Shown here one piece after another: positions 1-7,692 of a stretch of DNA of 64,000 bases. Location: the NCBI GenBank assembly GCA_021812785.1, contig JAKAMR010000001.1, forward strand, positions 1 through 64,000, read 5' to 3'. Source of the stretch: Nitrospirota bacterium. Its GTDB lineage: Bacteria; Nitrospirota; Thermodesulfovibrionia; Thermodesulfovibrionales; JdFR-88. The notes beneath the pieces were generated by a model. The model did not search any database. It was given only the letters and a program-made list of their open reading frames with translations, and was not told where the DNA came from. The translations under genes and the position numbers were made by a program. Each line of letters opens with the position of its first letter. Within the stretch, counting starts at the first letter, position 1.

Positions 1-2
1 TC

Positions 3-287
3 GAGGCCGCTATAAACGGCTGTTATGCAAGCGATATGCTGTCCGATGTGCTTGCAAACGGCAAGGAAGGCAACATATGGATAACGCGGCAAACCCATCC
101 CAATGTGGTGGCGGTGGCTGCGATAAAGGGCCTTTCCGGGATAATAGTGACGGGGGGCAAGCAGATAGAGGCCGAGACGCTGGAGAAGGCCGAGGCCGAG
201 TGCATACCTGTCATTAGCACCTCTTTGCAGACATACGACATGGTAGGGATGGTCTACAACCTTCTTTTAAAAAATGAGTGCAGGTAG
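3..287 (+). CDS. DRTGG-domain protein, 3' part (5' end outside window)
   Basis: The reading frame is open from the first bases of the window, so the gene begins upstream and about 94 C-terminal residues are visible. The fragment contains GLSGIIVTGGKQIE followed by a segment ending in YDMVGMVYNLL, which is the pattern of the DRTGG domain, a small domain of unknown function. DRTGG genes are commonly found beside PHP and GHKL-ATPase genes in clusters for NuoEF-type or [FeFe]-hydrogenase complexes, which is exactly the arrangement here. It overlaps the next gene by ten bases, so the two are probably translationally coupled. A ligand-sensing or regulatory role is inference only. Confidence 0.75.
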   Translation, partial: EAAINGCYASDMLSDVLANGKEGNIWITRQTHPNVVAVAAIKGLSGIIVTGGKQIEAETLEKAEAECIPVISTSLQTYDMVGMVYNLLLKNECR

Positions 288-1072
288 CGGGGCCGGAAAA
301 GAAAAAAATGGCAAGGAGATTTTTCACGGCGGACCTGCATATACACAGCTGCCTTTCCCCTTGCGCCGAGCTTGATATGACCCCCTGGCGCATCATGCGG
401 AAGGCGGCGGAAGCGGGGCTGGACATAGTGGCCATAGCGGACCACAACTCCTGCGAAAACCTGGACGCCGCGGCGCGCGCGGCCTTGAAAGCAGGGGTCT
501 CACTGGTGCCAGCAATGGAGATCACCTCCCTGGAGGAAGTCCACGTGCTTGCCCTTTTTGATACACTTGAGGCCGCCTTCAGGATGCAGGAGAACGTGTA
601 CAGGGAGCTGGATAATTTCCACATGGGGGCGGAGGGTGGAAACGGCACCGGGCAGATACCCCCGTTCGGGCAGGTCATAGTAAATGAGGATGATGAAGTG
701 CTGGGTTTTAACAGAAGGATACTTGCGGGCGCCACGGGCATCAGGCTTTCTGGCCTGGTGGCGGCGATCCACAGCCTGGGCGGGATGGCGATAGCAAGCC
801 ATGCCGACCGGGAATCCTTCAGCGTCACTTCCCAGCTTGGCTTCATTCCAGAGGGCCTGGGGCTGGACGCGCTCGAGGTCTGCGGGCAAAAGCAAAAAAA
901 TAAAAACACAAACACTCTCCTCCGTGAGGCGCCGGGGCTTCGCTGCTCCGATGCGCACAGGCTGGAGGACATCGGCAGGAAAACAACAAGGTTCCTGCTT
1001 GAAGAGGCAAGCCTGAAGGAAATTGCCCTGGCCCTTAAGGCGGCAGACGGAAGAAAGGCGGTTTTTGACTGA
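278..1072 (+). CDS. PHP-domain metal-dependent phosphoesterase
   Basis: 264 residues from a GTG at 278; an ATG at 308 (residue 11) is an equally possible start and neither has a strong Shine-Dalgarno. The PHP signature is clear: TADLHIHSCLSPC (H21, H23), a downstream ADHN (D55-H56) and AMEIT (E81), the metal ligands of the polymerase-and-histidinol-phosphatase fold. The family hydrolyses phosphoesters with two or three divalent metals; the substrate is unknown. Near residues 202-212 there is a Lys/Gln/Asn-rich patch encoded by an A-rich tract (about 887-915), which looks like an insertion in a loop. The gene lies between DRTGG and GHKL-ATPase genes and ends on the first base of the next start codon region, so it is in the same operon. 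Confidence 0.85.
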   Translation: MQVAGPEKKKMARRFFTADLHIHSCLSPCAELDMTPWRIMRKAAEAGLDIVAIADHNSCENLDAAARAALKAGVSLVPAMEITSLEEVHVLALFDTLEAAFRMQENVYRELDNFHMGAEGGNGTGQIPPFGQVIVNEDDEVLGFNRRILAGATGIRLSGLVAAIHSLGGMAIASHADRESFSVTSQLGFIPEGLGLDALEVCGQKQKNKNTNTLLREAPGLRCSDAHRLEDIGRKTTRFLLEEASLKEIALALKAADGRKAVFD

Positions 1073-1683
1073 TGGAAGACCTATCGCTCCATATACTGGA
1101 TATTGCCGAAAACTCGATAAATGCGGGGGCAACAAAGATCGTTATACGGATAGCGGAAGACCACGGCAAGGATAACTGTTCGCTGAGCGTGGAGGATGAC
1201 GGCCGCGGCATGGACAAAGAGACGCTGCTTAAATCGGAGGACCCTTTCTTCACTTGCGGAGACAACAGGAAAAAGAAAAAGCGTTTCGGGCTGGGGATAC
1301 CCCTTCTGAAACAGGCGGCCACGGAGTGCGGCGGGGAATTCCGCCTGGATTCGGAGCCAGGCAGGGGGACCACCCTTTTCGCCTCTTTCAGGTGCAGCCA
1401 TATAGACAGGAAACCGCTGGGCGACATCGGGGCCACCATGCTTTCAATGATGTGCGGCCACCCGGAGATACGATACGTCCTGTTTTATGACATTTCCAGC
1501 GCTTCCGGAAACGGCGGCGGTTTCCATTACGGGTTTGATTCGGACGCGCTCAAGGAGGCGCTCGGAGACACGCCGGTTAACCTGCCGGAGATACTTATCA
1601 TGGTCAGGGATTCCATTAACCGGGCCGTTGCCGCAGGCAGGGAACAGGCAAAGATGACGCTAAAGAGTCATAATAAGGTTTAG
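1072..1683 (+). CDS. GHKL-type ATP-binding protein (histidine kinase-like ATPase, no HisKA)
   Basis: 203 residues starting with ATG directly at the end of the PHP gene. The N-terminal half is a HATPase_c fold: N-box ENSINA (residues 13-18), G1 box DDGRGMD, and G2 box FGLGIPL. There is no dimerisation/phosphoacceptor histidine domain and no membrane segment, so it resembles anti-sigma/SpoIIAB-like kinases or stand-alone ATPases more than a full sensor kinase. The C-terminal part (about 110-203) is not recognised. The next gene encodes a receiver domain fused to a NuoE domain, so this ATPase is an obvious candidate partner (inference). A short Lys-rich run (NRKKKKRFG) precedes the G2 box. Confidence 0.8.
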   Translation: MEDLSLHILDIAENSINAGATKIVIRIAEDHGKDNCSLSVEDDGRGMDKETLLKSEDPFFTCGDNRKKKKRFGLGIPLLKQAATECGGEFRLDSEPGRGTTLFASFRCSHIDRKPLGDIGATMLSMMCGHPEIRYVLFYDISSASGNGGGFHYGFDSDALKEALGDTPVNLPEILIMVRDSINRAVAAGREQAKMTLKSHNKV

Positions 1684-1704
1684 AGGTTTTTTTAGTTTGT
1701 CTGA

Positions 1705-1820
1705 AAGGAAAAAAGAGAACCGGATTTTTCCGTTTGAGGACGATTCAGCGACCCGCTTTTTCTGTTTAAGGAGGATTTTGTGACCCGTTGTTTCTGTACA
1801 AGGAGGATTCAGTGAAATGA
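1705..1820 (+). repeat. Degenerate 32-bp tandem repeat carrying duplicated ribosome-binding sites
   Basis: The leader of the receiver-NuoE gene is built of 32-bp units: a degenerate one at 1705-1736, then 1737-1768 and 1769-1800, and a partial unit beginning at 1801. The two good units share AGGA-GATT-GACCCG and TTTCTGT. AGGAGG occurs at 1769-1774 and 1801-1806; the second is about ten bases before the ATG at 1817 and is the functional Shine-Dalgarno. Seen directly; the effect on expression is unknown. Confidence 0.75.
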
Positions 1821-2674
1821 AAGGCAGCATTCTGGTTGTCGACGATGAGGAAGTAATACTTAAAAGCTGTAAGCGGATACTTGAGCCGGAGGGATACGAT
1901 GTAAGCACCGCCCTTTCCGCCCTCAAGGCCATCGAGTTGCTCGAAGGGGCAAAACCTTACGACCTCGTCATAACCGATATAAAGATGCCCGGCATGGACG
2001 GGATGGAGTTCATGCGGAGGCTGAGGGCCAAAAACCCGGAGATATGCATCGTGCTCATTACCGGGCACCCGTCCCAGGAGAGCATAAAGGAGGCCCTTGC
2101 GCTTGGGATCATAGACTACCTGCCCAAGCCGTTTTCGCCCTCCCTTCTCACTGAGACCACGGCAAAGGCAATGGAGGTCAGGAAAAAATCCGTAAAGACG
2201 GATTCCCAGGATTTTACCGGGGAGATGGCCGAAAAGCTGGCTGAGATAATACGGAAGCACAAAAACAAGCCGGGCAGTCTTATACCGGTGCTCCAGGAGG
2301 CCCAGGAACTGGTGGGCTACCTGCCGCCTGTCGTGCAAAGGCACATAGCCCGCGGGCTGAACCTTCCGGTAAGCGAAGTCCACGGGGTCGTCTCCTTCTA
2401 CTCTTTTTTCAGCATGAAACCCAAGGGCAAGCACAATGTAAGGGTCTGCCTGGGCACCGCGTGCTACGTGAAAAGGGCGGAGGAGATATTGGCAAGGCTC
2501 AAGGAGCAGCTGCAGATAGATATAGGGGAAGTCACGGTTGACAGGAAGTTCTCACTTGAGAGCGTAAGGTGCCTGGGCGCTTGCGGTCTTGCCCCGGTTG
2601 TTGTGGTGGACAAGGACACCCACGGTTCCGTGAACCCTGTAAAGACAATGGACATCCTTGCCCAGTACGAATGA
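1817..2674 (+). CDS. Response-regulator receiver domain fused to NuoE-like 2Fe-2S subunit
   Basis: 285 residues. Residues 1-120 form a CheY-like receiver: acidic pair D9-D10, phosphoacceptor D54 in VITDIKMPG, switch threonine in LITGH, and K104 in YLPKP. After a short linker (about 121-135), residues 136-285 form a thioredoxin-like NuoE/HndA domain with the four 2Fe-2S cysteines C211, C216, C252 and C256 (CLGTAC and RCLGACG). NuoE-type subunits pass electrons between the FMN/NADH subunit and Fe-S chains. Fusing a phosphorylatable receiver to an electron-transfer subunit suggests phosphorylation-controlled assembly or flux, possibly through the adjacent GHKL ATPase; that is inference. The frame is continuous and both halves have intact key residues, so this is not a frameshift artefact. 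NuoF- and NuoG-like subunits follow. Confidence 0.9.
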   Translation: MKGSILVVDDEEVILKSCKRILEPEGYDVSTALSALKAIELLEGAKPYDLVITDIKMPGMDGMEFMRRLRAKNPEICIVLITGHPSQESIKEALALGIIDYLPKPFSPSLLTETTAKAMEVRKKSVKTDSQDFTGEMAEKLAEIIRKHKNKPGSLIPVLQEAQELVGYLPPVVQRHIARGLNLPVSEVHGVVSFYSFFSMKPKGKHNVRVCLGTACYVKRAEEILARLKEQLQIDIGEVTVDRKFSLESVRCLGACGLAPVVVVDKDTHGSVNPVKTMDILAQYE

Positions 2675-2683
2675 GGGGTCGCG

Positions 2684-2719
2684 GACCCAGAAGGGTCGAA
2701 TGACCCAGAAGGAGGCGTT
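2684..2719 (+). repeat. 18-bp tandem duplication in front of the ferredoxin gene
   Basis: GACCCAGAAGG occurs at 2684-2694 and again at 2702-2712 with 18-bp spacing. Only the second copy continues into GGAGG, which is the Shine-Dalgarno for the ATG at 2721. It is a second example in this operon of a short degenerate tandem repeat at the ribosome-binding site. Confidence 0.6.
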
Positions 2720-2720
2720 C

Positions 2721-3104
2721 ATGCAAAGACTGACCATAGATGACCTGAAAAAGATAAAAGAGCAGTATGAGGGCACCTTTGCCTTGAGGCACGGCGGGTA
2801 CAGGGCAAAGGTGACCATCCACATGGGCACCTGCGGGATCGCCGCCGGGGCCAGGACGGTGATGGGCGCGCTGGTAGAGGCGCTTGCGCAAAAGGACGTT
2901 CAGGATGTGATCATCACCGCATCCGGTTGCGCCGGGTTTTGCAGCAAGGAGCCGATGGCCACTGTCGAGATCCTGGGCCAGGCGCCGGTGAAATACTGCT
3001 GCCTTGACCCGGAAAAGATGAAGAGGATATTCGCCGAGCATATCCAGGGGGGCAACATCGTGCAGGAATACGCCCTGGTGATGGGCAACGAGAACTCTTA
3101 TTGA
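2721..3104 (+). CDS. Small (2Fe-2S) thioredoxin-like ferredoxin
   Basis: 127 residues from the ATG at 2721, chosen because GGAGG lies seven bases upstream; in-frame ATGs at 2658 and 2700 are worse placed. The fold is a thioredoxin-like 2Fe-2S ferredoxin as in the small subunit (HndB-like) of NADP-reducing hydrogenases: MGTCGIAAGA (C38), SGCAGFC (C70, C74) and KYCC (C93/C94). Such proteins mediate electron transfer between NuoF-type flavoprotein subunits and partner Fe-S subunits in the cytoplasm. It lies between the NuoE fusion and NuoF genes, matching the order of HndABCD-like operons. Confidence 0.85.
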   Translation: MQRLTIDDLKKIKEQYEGTFALRHGGYRAKVTIHMGTCGIAAGARTVMGALVEALAQKDVQDVIITASGCAGFCSKEPMATVEILGQAPVKYCCLDPEKMKRIFAEHIQGGNIVQEYALVMGNENSY

Positions 3105-3172
3105 TCAAGAAGAAAAACAAAATAAAAAAAACAGAAAAAACAATTTTTCCCCTGGTGGAGGAACATTGAAAG

Positions 3173-5020
3173 ATGGATAAATTCAGAGCGAACCTTATGT
3201 TGTGCGGGGGCACCGGCTGCATCGCTGGCGGCGGGCTCAAGGTGAAGCAGGCCATGGATGCCGAACTCCGCAAAAGGGGGCTTGAAAAAGAGATAAATGT
3301 AGTGATCACGGGATGCAATGGTTTTTGCGCCCAGGGGCCCATCATGACCGTTTACCCGGATGGCACATTCTATGAGAAGCTGACCCCCGCCGACGTCCCT
3401 GAGATCGTGGAGGAGCACCTGCTTAAGGGCAGGCCGCTGGAAAGGCTCATGTACAGGGAGCCGGAGAAGAAGCAGCCCCTGCCCGTCATGAGCGAGATAC
3501 CCTTTTTCAATCTCCAGGTGCTGCGCGCCCTCAGGAACAAGGGACTCATAGACCCCGAAAATATAGAGGAATACATAGCGAGGGACGGCTACAAGGCCGC
3601 CGCCAAGGCGCTTTCCAGCATGACCCCCGAAGAAATAATACAGGAAATGAAAAGCGCGGACTTGAGGGGCCGGGGCGGCGCAGGCTTCCCGACAGGCCTT
3701 AAATGGGAGCTTTGCTACATGGTGCAGGCCCCCCTCAAATACATCCTCTGCAACGGGGACGAGGGCGACCCCGGGGCCTTTATGGACAGGAGCATCATGG
3801 AAGGCGACCCCCACGTAGTGCTGGAGGGAATGATCATAGGGGCAAAGGCCATCGGCGCAAGCAAGGGTTATATTTACGTCCGGGCCGAGTACCCGCTGGC
3901 CGTCCAGAGACTGCAGAAAGCCATAAAAGACGCAAAGGCATACGGCCTGCTGGGTGATGACATACTGGGCACCGGCTTCAACCTGGATATAGAGATATAC
4001 CTGGGCGCCGGGGCGTTTGTCTGCGGCGAGGCCACCGCGCTCATGCGCTCCATAGAGGGGAAACGCGGCATGCCCATTCCAAAGCCCCCGCATACCACCA
4101 CCCAAGGCCTGTGGAGAAGACCCACTGTCCTTAACAACGTGGAAACCTATGCCAATATCCCGGCCATAATCCTGAACGGGGCCGCGTGGTTCAAGAGCCT
4201 TGGCACGGAAAAATCCACCGGCACAAAGGTTTTCGCCCTGACCGGGGCCGTAAACAACATAGGCCTTGTCGAGGTGCCGATGGGCATGCCGCTTAGGAAG
4301 ATCATCTTTGACATAGGCGGCGGGATGAAAAAGGGCAGAAAGTTCAAGGCGGTGCAGCTTGGCGGCCCCTCCGGCGGCTGCATACCGGAGGCCCTTCTGG
4401 ACACGCCCGTCACATTCGAGGACATTGCGAAGACCGGGGCCATCGTGGGCTCGGGCGGCATGGTGGTCATAGACGACTACAACTGCATGGTTAGCGTGGC
4501 CAAGTTCTTCCTGGAGTTCACCACCGATGAGTCCTGCGGCAAGTGCCCGCCCTGCAGGATAGGCACCAAGGTCATGCACGACAGGCTCGTGGACATTACG
4601 GAGGGCAGGGGCAAGGAAGGCGATATAGAGCTGTTGGAGGACCTTTCCCATGACATTATAAATACGTCGCTTTGCGGCCTGGGCCAGAGCGCTCCCAACC
4701 CGGTGCTGACCACCATAAAATATTTCAGGGAGGAATTCGAGTCGCACATAAAAGAGGGCTGGTGCAAGGCCGGCGTATGCAGGCCCCTGACCACTTTCTA
4801 TGTGGACCAGGAGTCCTGCAAGGGCTGCGGGGCGTGCGCGCGGGTCTGTCCTCAGAAAGCCGTATCGGGAGAAAAGAAAAAACCTTACTCCATAGACCAG
4901 ACCCTCTGCGTAAAATGCCGCTCGTGCTATGAGGCGTGCAAGTTCGGCGCGCTCAAGATCGGCCCGGGGAGCCTGGGAAAGGAACTGATCGAAAAGGCCA
5001 AAGGAGTGCAGACGAGATGA
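3173..5020 (+). CDS. NuoF/HndC-like NADH-binding flavoprotein subunit with C-terminal ferredoxin domain
   Basis: 615 residues. Domains in order: an N-terminal 2Fe-2S thioredoxin-like domain (LMLCGGTGCIAGG and VVITGCNGFC, about residues 8-110); the Complex I 51-kDa FMN/NADH domain (RGRGGAGFPTGLKWELC and CNGDEGDPGAFMDRS); an SLBB segment; the 4Fe-4S domain CGKCPPCRIGT; and a C-terminal 2x[4Fe-4S] ferredoxin (CKGCGACARVCP and CVKCRSCYEAC). This architecture is typical of HydB/HndC/NuoF subunits of soluble NAD(P)-linked hydrogenases and formate dehydrogenases, including electron-bifurcating ones, and is longer than Complex I NuoF. It oxidises or reduces NAD(P)H in the cytoplasm. A GGTGGAGG Shine-Dalgarno supports the start. 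It overlaps the NuoG-like gene by four bases (ATGA). Confidence 0.93.
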   Translation: MDKFRANLMLCGGTGCIAGGGLKVKQAMDAELRKRGLEKEINVVITGCNGFCAQGPIMTVYPDGTFYEKLTPADVPEIVEEHLLKGRPLERLMYREPEKKQPLPVMSEIPFFNLQVLRALRNKGLIDPENIEEYIARDGYKAAAKALSSMTPEEIIQEMKSADLRGRGGAGFPTGLKWELCYMVQAPLKYILCNGDEGDPGAFMDRSIMEGDPHVVLEGMIIGAKAIGASKGYIYVRAEYPLAVQRLQKAIKDAKAYGLLGDDILGTGFNLDIEIYLGAGAFVCGEATALMRSIEGKRGMPIPKPPHTTTQGLWRRPTVLNNVETYANIPAIILNGAAWFKSLGTEKSTGTKVFALTGAVNNIGLVEVPMGMPLRKIIFDIGGGMKKGRKFKAVQLGGPSGGCIPEALLDTPVTFEDIAKTGAIVGSGGMVVIDDYNCMVSVAKFFLEFTTDESCGKCPPCRIGTKVMHDRLVDITEGRGKEGDIELLEDLSHDIINTSLCGLGQSAPNPVLTTIKYFREEFESHIKEGWCKAGVCRPLTTFYVDQESCKGCGACARVCPQKAVSGEKKKPYSIDQTLCVKCRSCYEACKFGALKIGPGSLGKELIEKAKGVQTR

Positions 5021-7506
5021 TAGAGCTGGTCATAAACGGAAAAAACATACAGGCGGAGCCAAAGACCACCATTCTTCAGGCGGCGCTGGCAAACGGCATA
5101 CACATACCGCATCTTTGTTGGGACAGGCGGCTGCTGCCTTACGGCGGCTGCCGGCTGTGCATGGTAGAGGTGGAGGGGATGAGGAAGCTCCTGGCCTCCT
5201 GTTCCACGCACGTCAAGGCCGGGATGGTCGTCCATACGGAGACCCCGAAGCTGGAGAAGGCCAGGAGGACCGTCCTTGAGCTGCTCCTGATACATCACCC
5301 CCTTGACTGCCCTGTCTGCGACAAGGCCGGGGAATGCGATCTGCAGGACCTGGCCTTCAAATACGGGCCGTCGGCCAGCAGGTTTTGCGACGAGAGAAAC
5401 CATGATCCGGAGTGCACGGCCGCGCCTTTGATAGAAAGGAACACAAGCAGGTGCATCCTCTGCGGCAAATGCGTGAGGATATGCAAGGAGCACCAGGGCG
5501 TTGGCGCCATAAACCTGATCGGCCGCGGGTTCAAGACAAAGGTGAGCCCCGCGTTCGAAGAGACCCTGGATTGCGAATTCTGCGGCCAGTGCGTTGACGC
5601 CTGCCCCGTGGGCGCGCTGGGAACAAAGCCATACAAATACCGCTCCAGGGTATGGTTCATGGAAGAGCAGGAAAACATCTGTCCCTACTGCTCCGTCGGA
5701 TGCACTTCCGTCCTCAGTTTAAGGGACGGCCGCATCATACGCGCCAGGGGCAAGGACGGCGTCGGCGTAAGCAAAGGAGACCTCTGCCCGAGGGGGCGGT
5801 TCGGATTCGACTTCATAGAATCGCAGCAAAGGCTTTCAACTCCTCTCATACGTAAAGAAGGCAAACTTGAGCCCGCCAGCTGGCAGGAAGCGCTTGATTT
5901 CGTGGCCAAAAGACTTACGGAAATAAAAGAGGCCCATGGCCCCCGGACCATAGGGGCATTGGGCTCGGAGCGTTGCTCGGTCGAAGATAATTACATGCTC
6001 AAAAAGTTCATGCACCTGGCTGTGGGCTCCAAAAATGTAGACTCACGGACCAGGCTCGGTTATTCCAAGCAGGTGGAAGCGCTTAAAAAGACCTTTGGCA
6101 TTGACAGGCTGGCCCTCGATCTGGAAGCGCCCCTTAAGGCAGACGTCCTTTTCGTTCTGGAGTCCGACCTCACATCCACGCATCCGGTATACGGCCTGAA
6201 GATCCTTGCGGCCCGCAGGGATTTTAATGCCACTCTCATAACGGCCGACCCGAGGGAGACAAAACTTTCAAGGTGGAGCTCCCAGTGGCTCAGGATAAGG
6301 CCCGCAACCGGCGTGGCGCTTGTAAACGGCATCATGAGCGCGCTTATAGAAGGGGACCTCTACGACAAAAAGGCGGAGTCCGTAAAGGGCTTTAATGAGC
6401 TCAGGGAGCACCTGAAGAAATACACCATGCCGATGGCAGCCAGGTTGACTGGCGTGCCCGAAGAGGCCATAGGACAGGCGGCGGGCGAGCTTGCCTCCGC
6501 CAAAAACCCGATGCTGCTGGCCTGTTTCGGAAGCTCGGAGAACACGAAGGGCGAAGGCACCGCGCTTGCCCTTATGGACCTTGCTATCCTGCTTGGCAGG
6601 GGACCGGAGGCCCTGGGCCTTCCACCGGAGTTCGCAAATACGATGGGAACACAGATGGCGCTTGAAGGGGGAACACAGCGGGAGACCGAAGGCGGGGAGA
6701 CGGGCCTTGACGGTGAGATAGGCCTTGACGCCGGGCAGATGCTCTACGGCGGCCAGATGAAAGCCCTGTTCATAATGGGTGAAAATCCGATGGTCACCTT
6801 CCCGGACACCGCCAGGGTCACGGACACGCTTGGCAGGCTGGAACTGCTTGTCGTCCAGGATATAATGCTGACCGCCACGGCAAAGCTGGCTCATGTGGTG
6901 CTCCCCGCCTCCAGCTGGGGGGAAAAGGAAGGCACCTTCGTGGGCATGATGGGCAAGCCGCAAAAGGTCGTTAAATGCCTGCCCGAAACCGGGCTAGCCC
7001 TCCCTGACTGGAAGATATTAAGGAACCTGGGAAGGCTCATGCATGCGGACATGGACGCCAGGAGCTTCTCCCAACTTTCGGCAAGCGCCCTTATGAACAT
7101 CATGCAAAACCAGGAACCGGTGCGTCTGGCCATGGTACCCGTGGAGCAGGAAATGAGGGAGTCTGCCGATGGCGGCCATCCGCTTCTTTTGGCCACCGGA
7201 AACCTCATGCAGCATTCAGGGAGCCTTACCACCATATCCAACAACCTGGATTCCGCCGCGCCTGACGCATACCTGCAGATAAACCCCGCGGACGCTGAAG
7301 CCCGCGGTGTGTACAACGAGAGCTACGTGAAGGTGAGCGGCAGGAACGGGGAAACCATTTACCTTAAGGCCAGGGTTACGGAGGAGGTCCCTCAGGGAAT
7401 GGTCTTTACGACGGCGCATTTCGCCCATGCCAGGGTGAACCTGCTCACCCAGCCCTCAAGAAACGGGGAGGCGCCCACCGTGGCCGTAAAGGTGGAAACG
7501 GCATAA
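5017..7506 (+). CDS. NuoG / formate-dehydrogenase-alpha-like Fe-S molybdopterin-fold subunit
   Basis: 829 residues from the ATG at 5017, overlapping the nuoF stop as ATGA; the reading frame is open further upstream but that part is antisense to no conserved domain. Order: 2Fe-2S ferredoxin (HLCWDRRLLPYGGCRLCMVEV), NuoG His-Cys cluster (HPLDCPVCDKAGECDLQ), two 4Fe-4S motifs (CILCGKCVRIC and CEFCGQCVDACPVGAL), then the Molybdop_Fe4S4 cluster (CPYCSVGCTSV) and the molybdopterin oxidoreductase fold. In true formate dehydrogenases a Cys or Sec stands in the ARLxHS-like motif; here the equivalent stretch reads TRLGYS, with glycine in its place. The protein is therefore more likely a structural/electron-relay NuoG-type subunit than an active formate dehydrogenase. 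No H-cluster motif of [FeFe] hydrogenase is present. It ends the operon. Confidence 0.9.
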   Translation: MIELVINGKNIQAEPKTTILQAALANGIHIPHLCWDRRLLPYGGCRLCMVEVEGMRKLLASCSTHVKAGMVVHTETPKLEKARRTVLELLLIHHPLDCPVCDKAGECDLQDLAFKYGPSASRFCDERNHDPECTAAPLIERNTSRCILCGKCVRICKEHQGVGAINLIGRGFKTKVSPAFEETLDCEFCGQCVDACPVGALGTKPYKYRSRVWFMEEQENICPYCSVGCTSVLSLRDGRIIRARGKDGVGVSKGDLCPRGRFGFDFIESQQRLSTPLIRKEGKLEPASWQEALDFVAKRLTEIKEAHGPRTIGALGSERCSVEDNYMLKKFMHLAVGSKNVDSRTRLGYSKQVEALKKTFGIDRLALDLEAPLKADVLFVLESDLTSTHPVYGLKILAARRDFNATLITADPRETKLSRWSSQWLRIRPATGVALVNGIMSALIEGDLYDKKAESVKGFNELREHLKKYTMPMAARLTGVPEEAIGQAAGELASAKNPMLLACFGSSENTKGEGTALALMDLAILLGRGPEALGLPPEFANTMGTQMALEGGTQRETEGGETGLDGEIGLDAGQMLYGGQMKALFIMGENPMVTFPDTARVTDTLGRLELLVVQDIMLTATAKLAHVVLPASSWGEKEGTFVGMMGKPQKVVKCLPETGLALPDWKILRNLGRLMHADMDARSFSQLSASALMNIMQNQEPVRLAMVPVEQEMRESADGGHPLLLATGNLMQHSGSLTTISNNLDSAAPDAYLQINPADAEARGVYNESYVKVSGRNGETIYLKARVTEEVPQGMVFTTAHFAHARVNLLTQPSRNGEAPTVAVKVETA

Positions 7507-7513
7507 GAGACAC

Positions 7514-7589
7514 AGGGGAAGCCCGAAGGAAAAGGGAAAAGAAAAAACCATTTAAGGATAATTTTTTTATTTTCTTTGGGGCTTCCCCT
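7514..7589 (+). terminator. Long inverted repeat between nuoG-like gene and leuD
   Basis: An 11-bp perfect inverted repeat (AGGGGAAGCCC at 7514-7524, GGGCTTCCCCT at 7579-7589) encloses purine-rich then T-rich arms (A/G-rich 7526-7547, T-rich 7561-7577) that can pair partly. It lies just after the nuoG-like stop and before the leuD promoter, so termination or processing is the likely role. It lacks a clean terminal U-run. Confidence 0.5.
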
Positions 7590-7641
7590 CCTTATGCAAA
7601 AAATCAAAACTTCACATCGCTATTGCTTCAATTCCCGCGTC

Positions 7642-7650
7642 TGTTATACA
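7642..7650 (+). promoter_or_regulatory. Extended -10 promoter candidate for leuD
   Basis: TG-T-TATACA at 7642-7650 is an extended -10 element; a weak -35 (TTGCTT) lies about 16 bases upstream. It would start transcription near 7657, giving a leader of about 36 bases before the leuD ATG. Confidence 0.4.
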
Positions 7651-7692
7651 ATTTTCTTTCATTCCCTATTTTTAGTGGAGGTCTCTCGGAAA

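Noticed and set aside
500..1135. Long minus-strand reading frames opposite the PHP and other genes
   Set aside because: They are antisense shadows of G/C-rich coding genes with no recognisable domains.
3098..4747. 549-residue minus-strand frame opposite nuoF
   Set aside because: It mirrors the nuoF-like gene; low-complexity and no domain, while the plus strand has full Fe-S motifs.
5017..7506. Active formate dehydrogenase or [FeFe] hydrogenase
   Set aside because: The catalytic Cys/Sec position is replaced by glycine in TRLGYS, and no H-cluster motifs are present.
7590..7692. T-box or leucine attenuator before leuD
   Set aside because: No T-box motif, leader peptide with leucine codons or anti-terminator structure could be found.
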